From NCBI RefSeq assembly GCF_023277115.1, contig NZ_JALQCS010000001.1, positions 1,358,001-1,422,000 of the forward strand: a stretch of DNA of 64,000 nt, in the 5' to 3' direction. The notes under the pieces were generated by a model. It searched no databases, was not told the origin of the DNA, and was given only the letters and a program-made list of their open reading frames with translations. Source of the stretch: Acidithiobacillus acidisediminis (GTDB taxonomy: Bacteria > Pseudomonadota > Gammaproteobacteria > Acidithiobacillales > Acidithiobacillaceae). A program made the position numbers and the translations under genes. Below, piece by piece: positions 63,380 to 64,000 of the stretch. Each line of letters starts with the position of its first letter. Position 1 is the stretch's first letter.

Positions 63380-64000
<621 letters not shown>

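Overview
The window looks like a chromosome segment of an acidophilic, sulfur-oxidising chemolithoautotroph of the Acidithiobacillus type. This is inferred from a complete proteobacterial alpha-carboxysome operon with form IAc RuBisCO, CbbQ/CbbO activase, DabAB inorganic-carbon uptake, a cyanide-insensitive-type bd oxidase subunit, a type IV pilus assembly operon and moderately high GC. The genus is an inference from gene content; no 16S gene is present.

Layout. 1-8695 (minus): pilMNOPQ, aroK, aroB, thyX and a dgt-type dNTPase that runs off the left edge. 8839-16657 (plus): tadA, a YjbQ protein, an unknown protein, a short MutS2-like ATPase, then ilvB-ilvN-ilvC and psd-pssA (branched-chain amino acids and phosphatidylethanolamine). 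16654-21909 (minus): a DsrE protein, two UbiH/COQ6-type hydroxylases, UbiK, ComM and a DUF202 membrane protein. 22043-25019 (plus): peroxiredoxin, a second DUF202 paralogue, dusA and a HAD-IB phosphatase.

25025-45646 is the core of the window. cbbR is divergent from cbbL-cbbS-csoS2-csoSCA-csoS4A-csoS4B-csoS1 (three copies), a bacterioferritin-like protein, acRAF, mcdA, mcdB, cbbO, dabB, a NuoM-like membrane protein, dabA, a PII-like protein and cbbQ, closed by a clear intrinsic terminator. Convergent to it lies a two-gene unit of csoS1D (a tandem-BMC shell protein) and a Nudix hydrolase. Together these genes encode carbon uptake (Dab), bicarbonate/nucleotide sensing (PII-like), the shell and scaffold, internal CO2 release (CsoSCA), RuBisCO folding (acRAF) and reactivation (CbbQO), and carboxysome positioning (McdAB). 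Inside csoS2 there is a textbook -1 frameshift signal: a CCCAAAA heptamer in the right phase followed by a long perfect stem-loop. It would give a short (about 544 aa) and a long (830 aa) scaffold isoform.

45740-62418 holds accessory metabolism: wrbA, pirin and an HxlR regulator; a DnaQ-type exonuclease; a CPA1 antiporter; a lone cydA; an intact IS630-family element with TA duplication; a TlpA-like thioredoxin, an orphan histidine kinase and an ArsR regulator; gnd-zwf; purT; and adhC-fghA (glutathione-dependent formaldehyde oxidation to formate) followed by an aldo/keto reductase.

62504-64000 looks like the edge of a mobile island. It has a degenerate 3' half of a tRNA-Thr gene (candidate att site), a small membrane protein, a BrnT/BrnA toxin-antitoxin pair, and the first ~65 codons of a type I restriction HsdR cut by an IS3-family transposase fragment.
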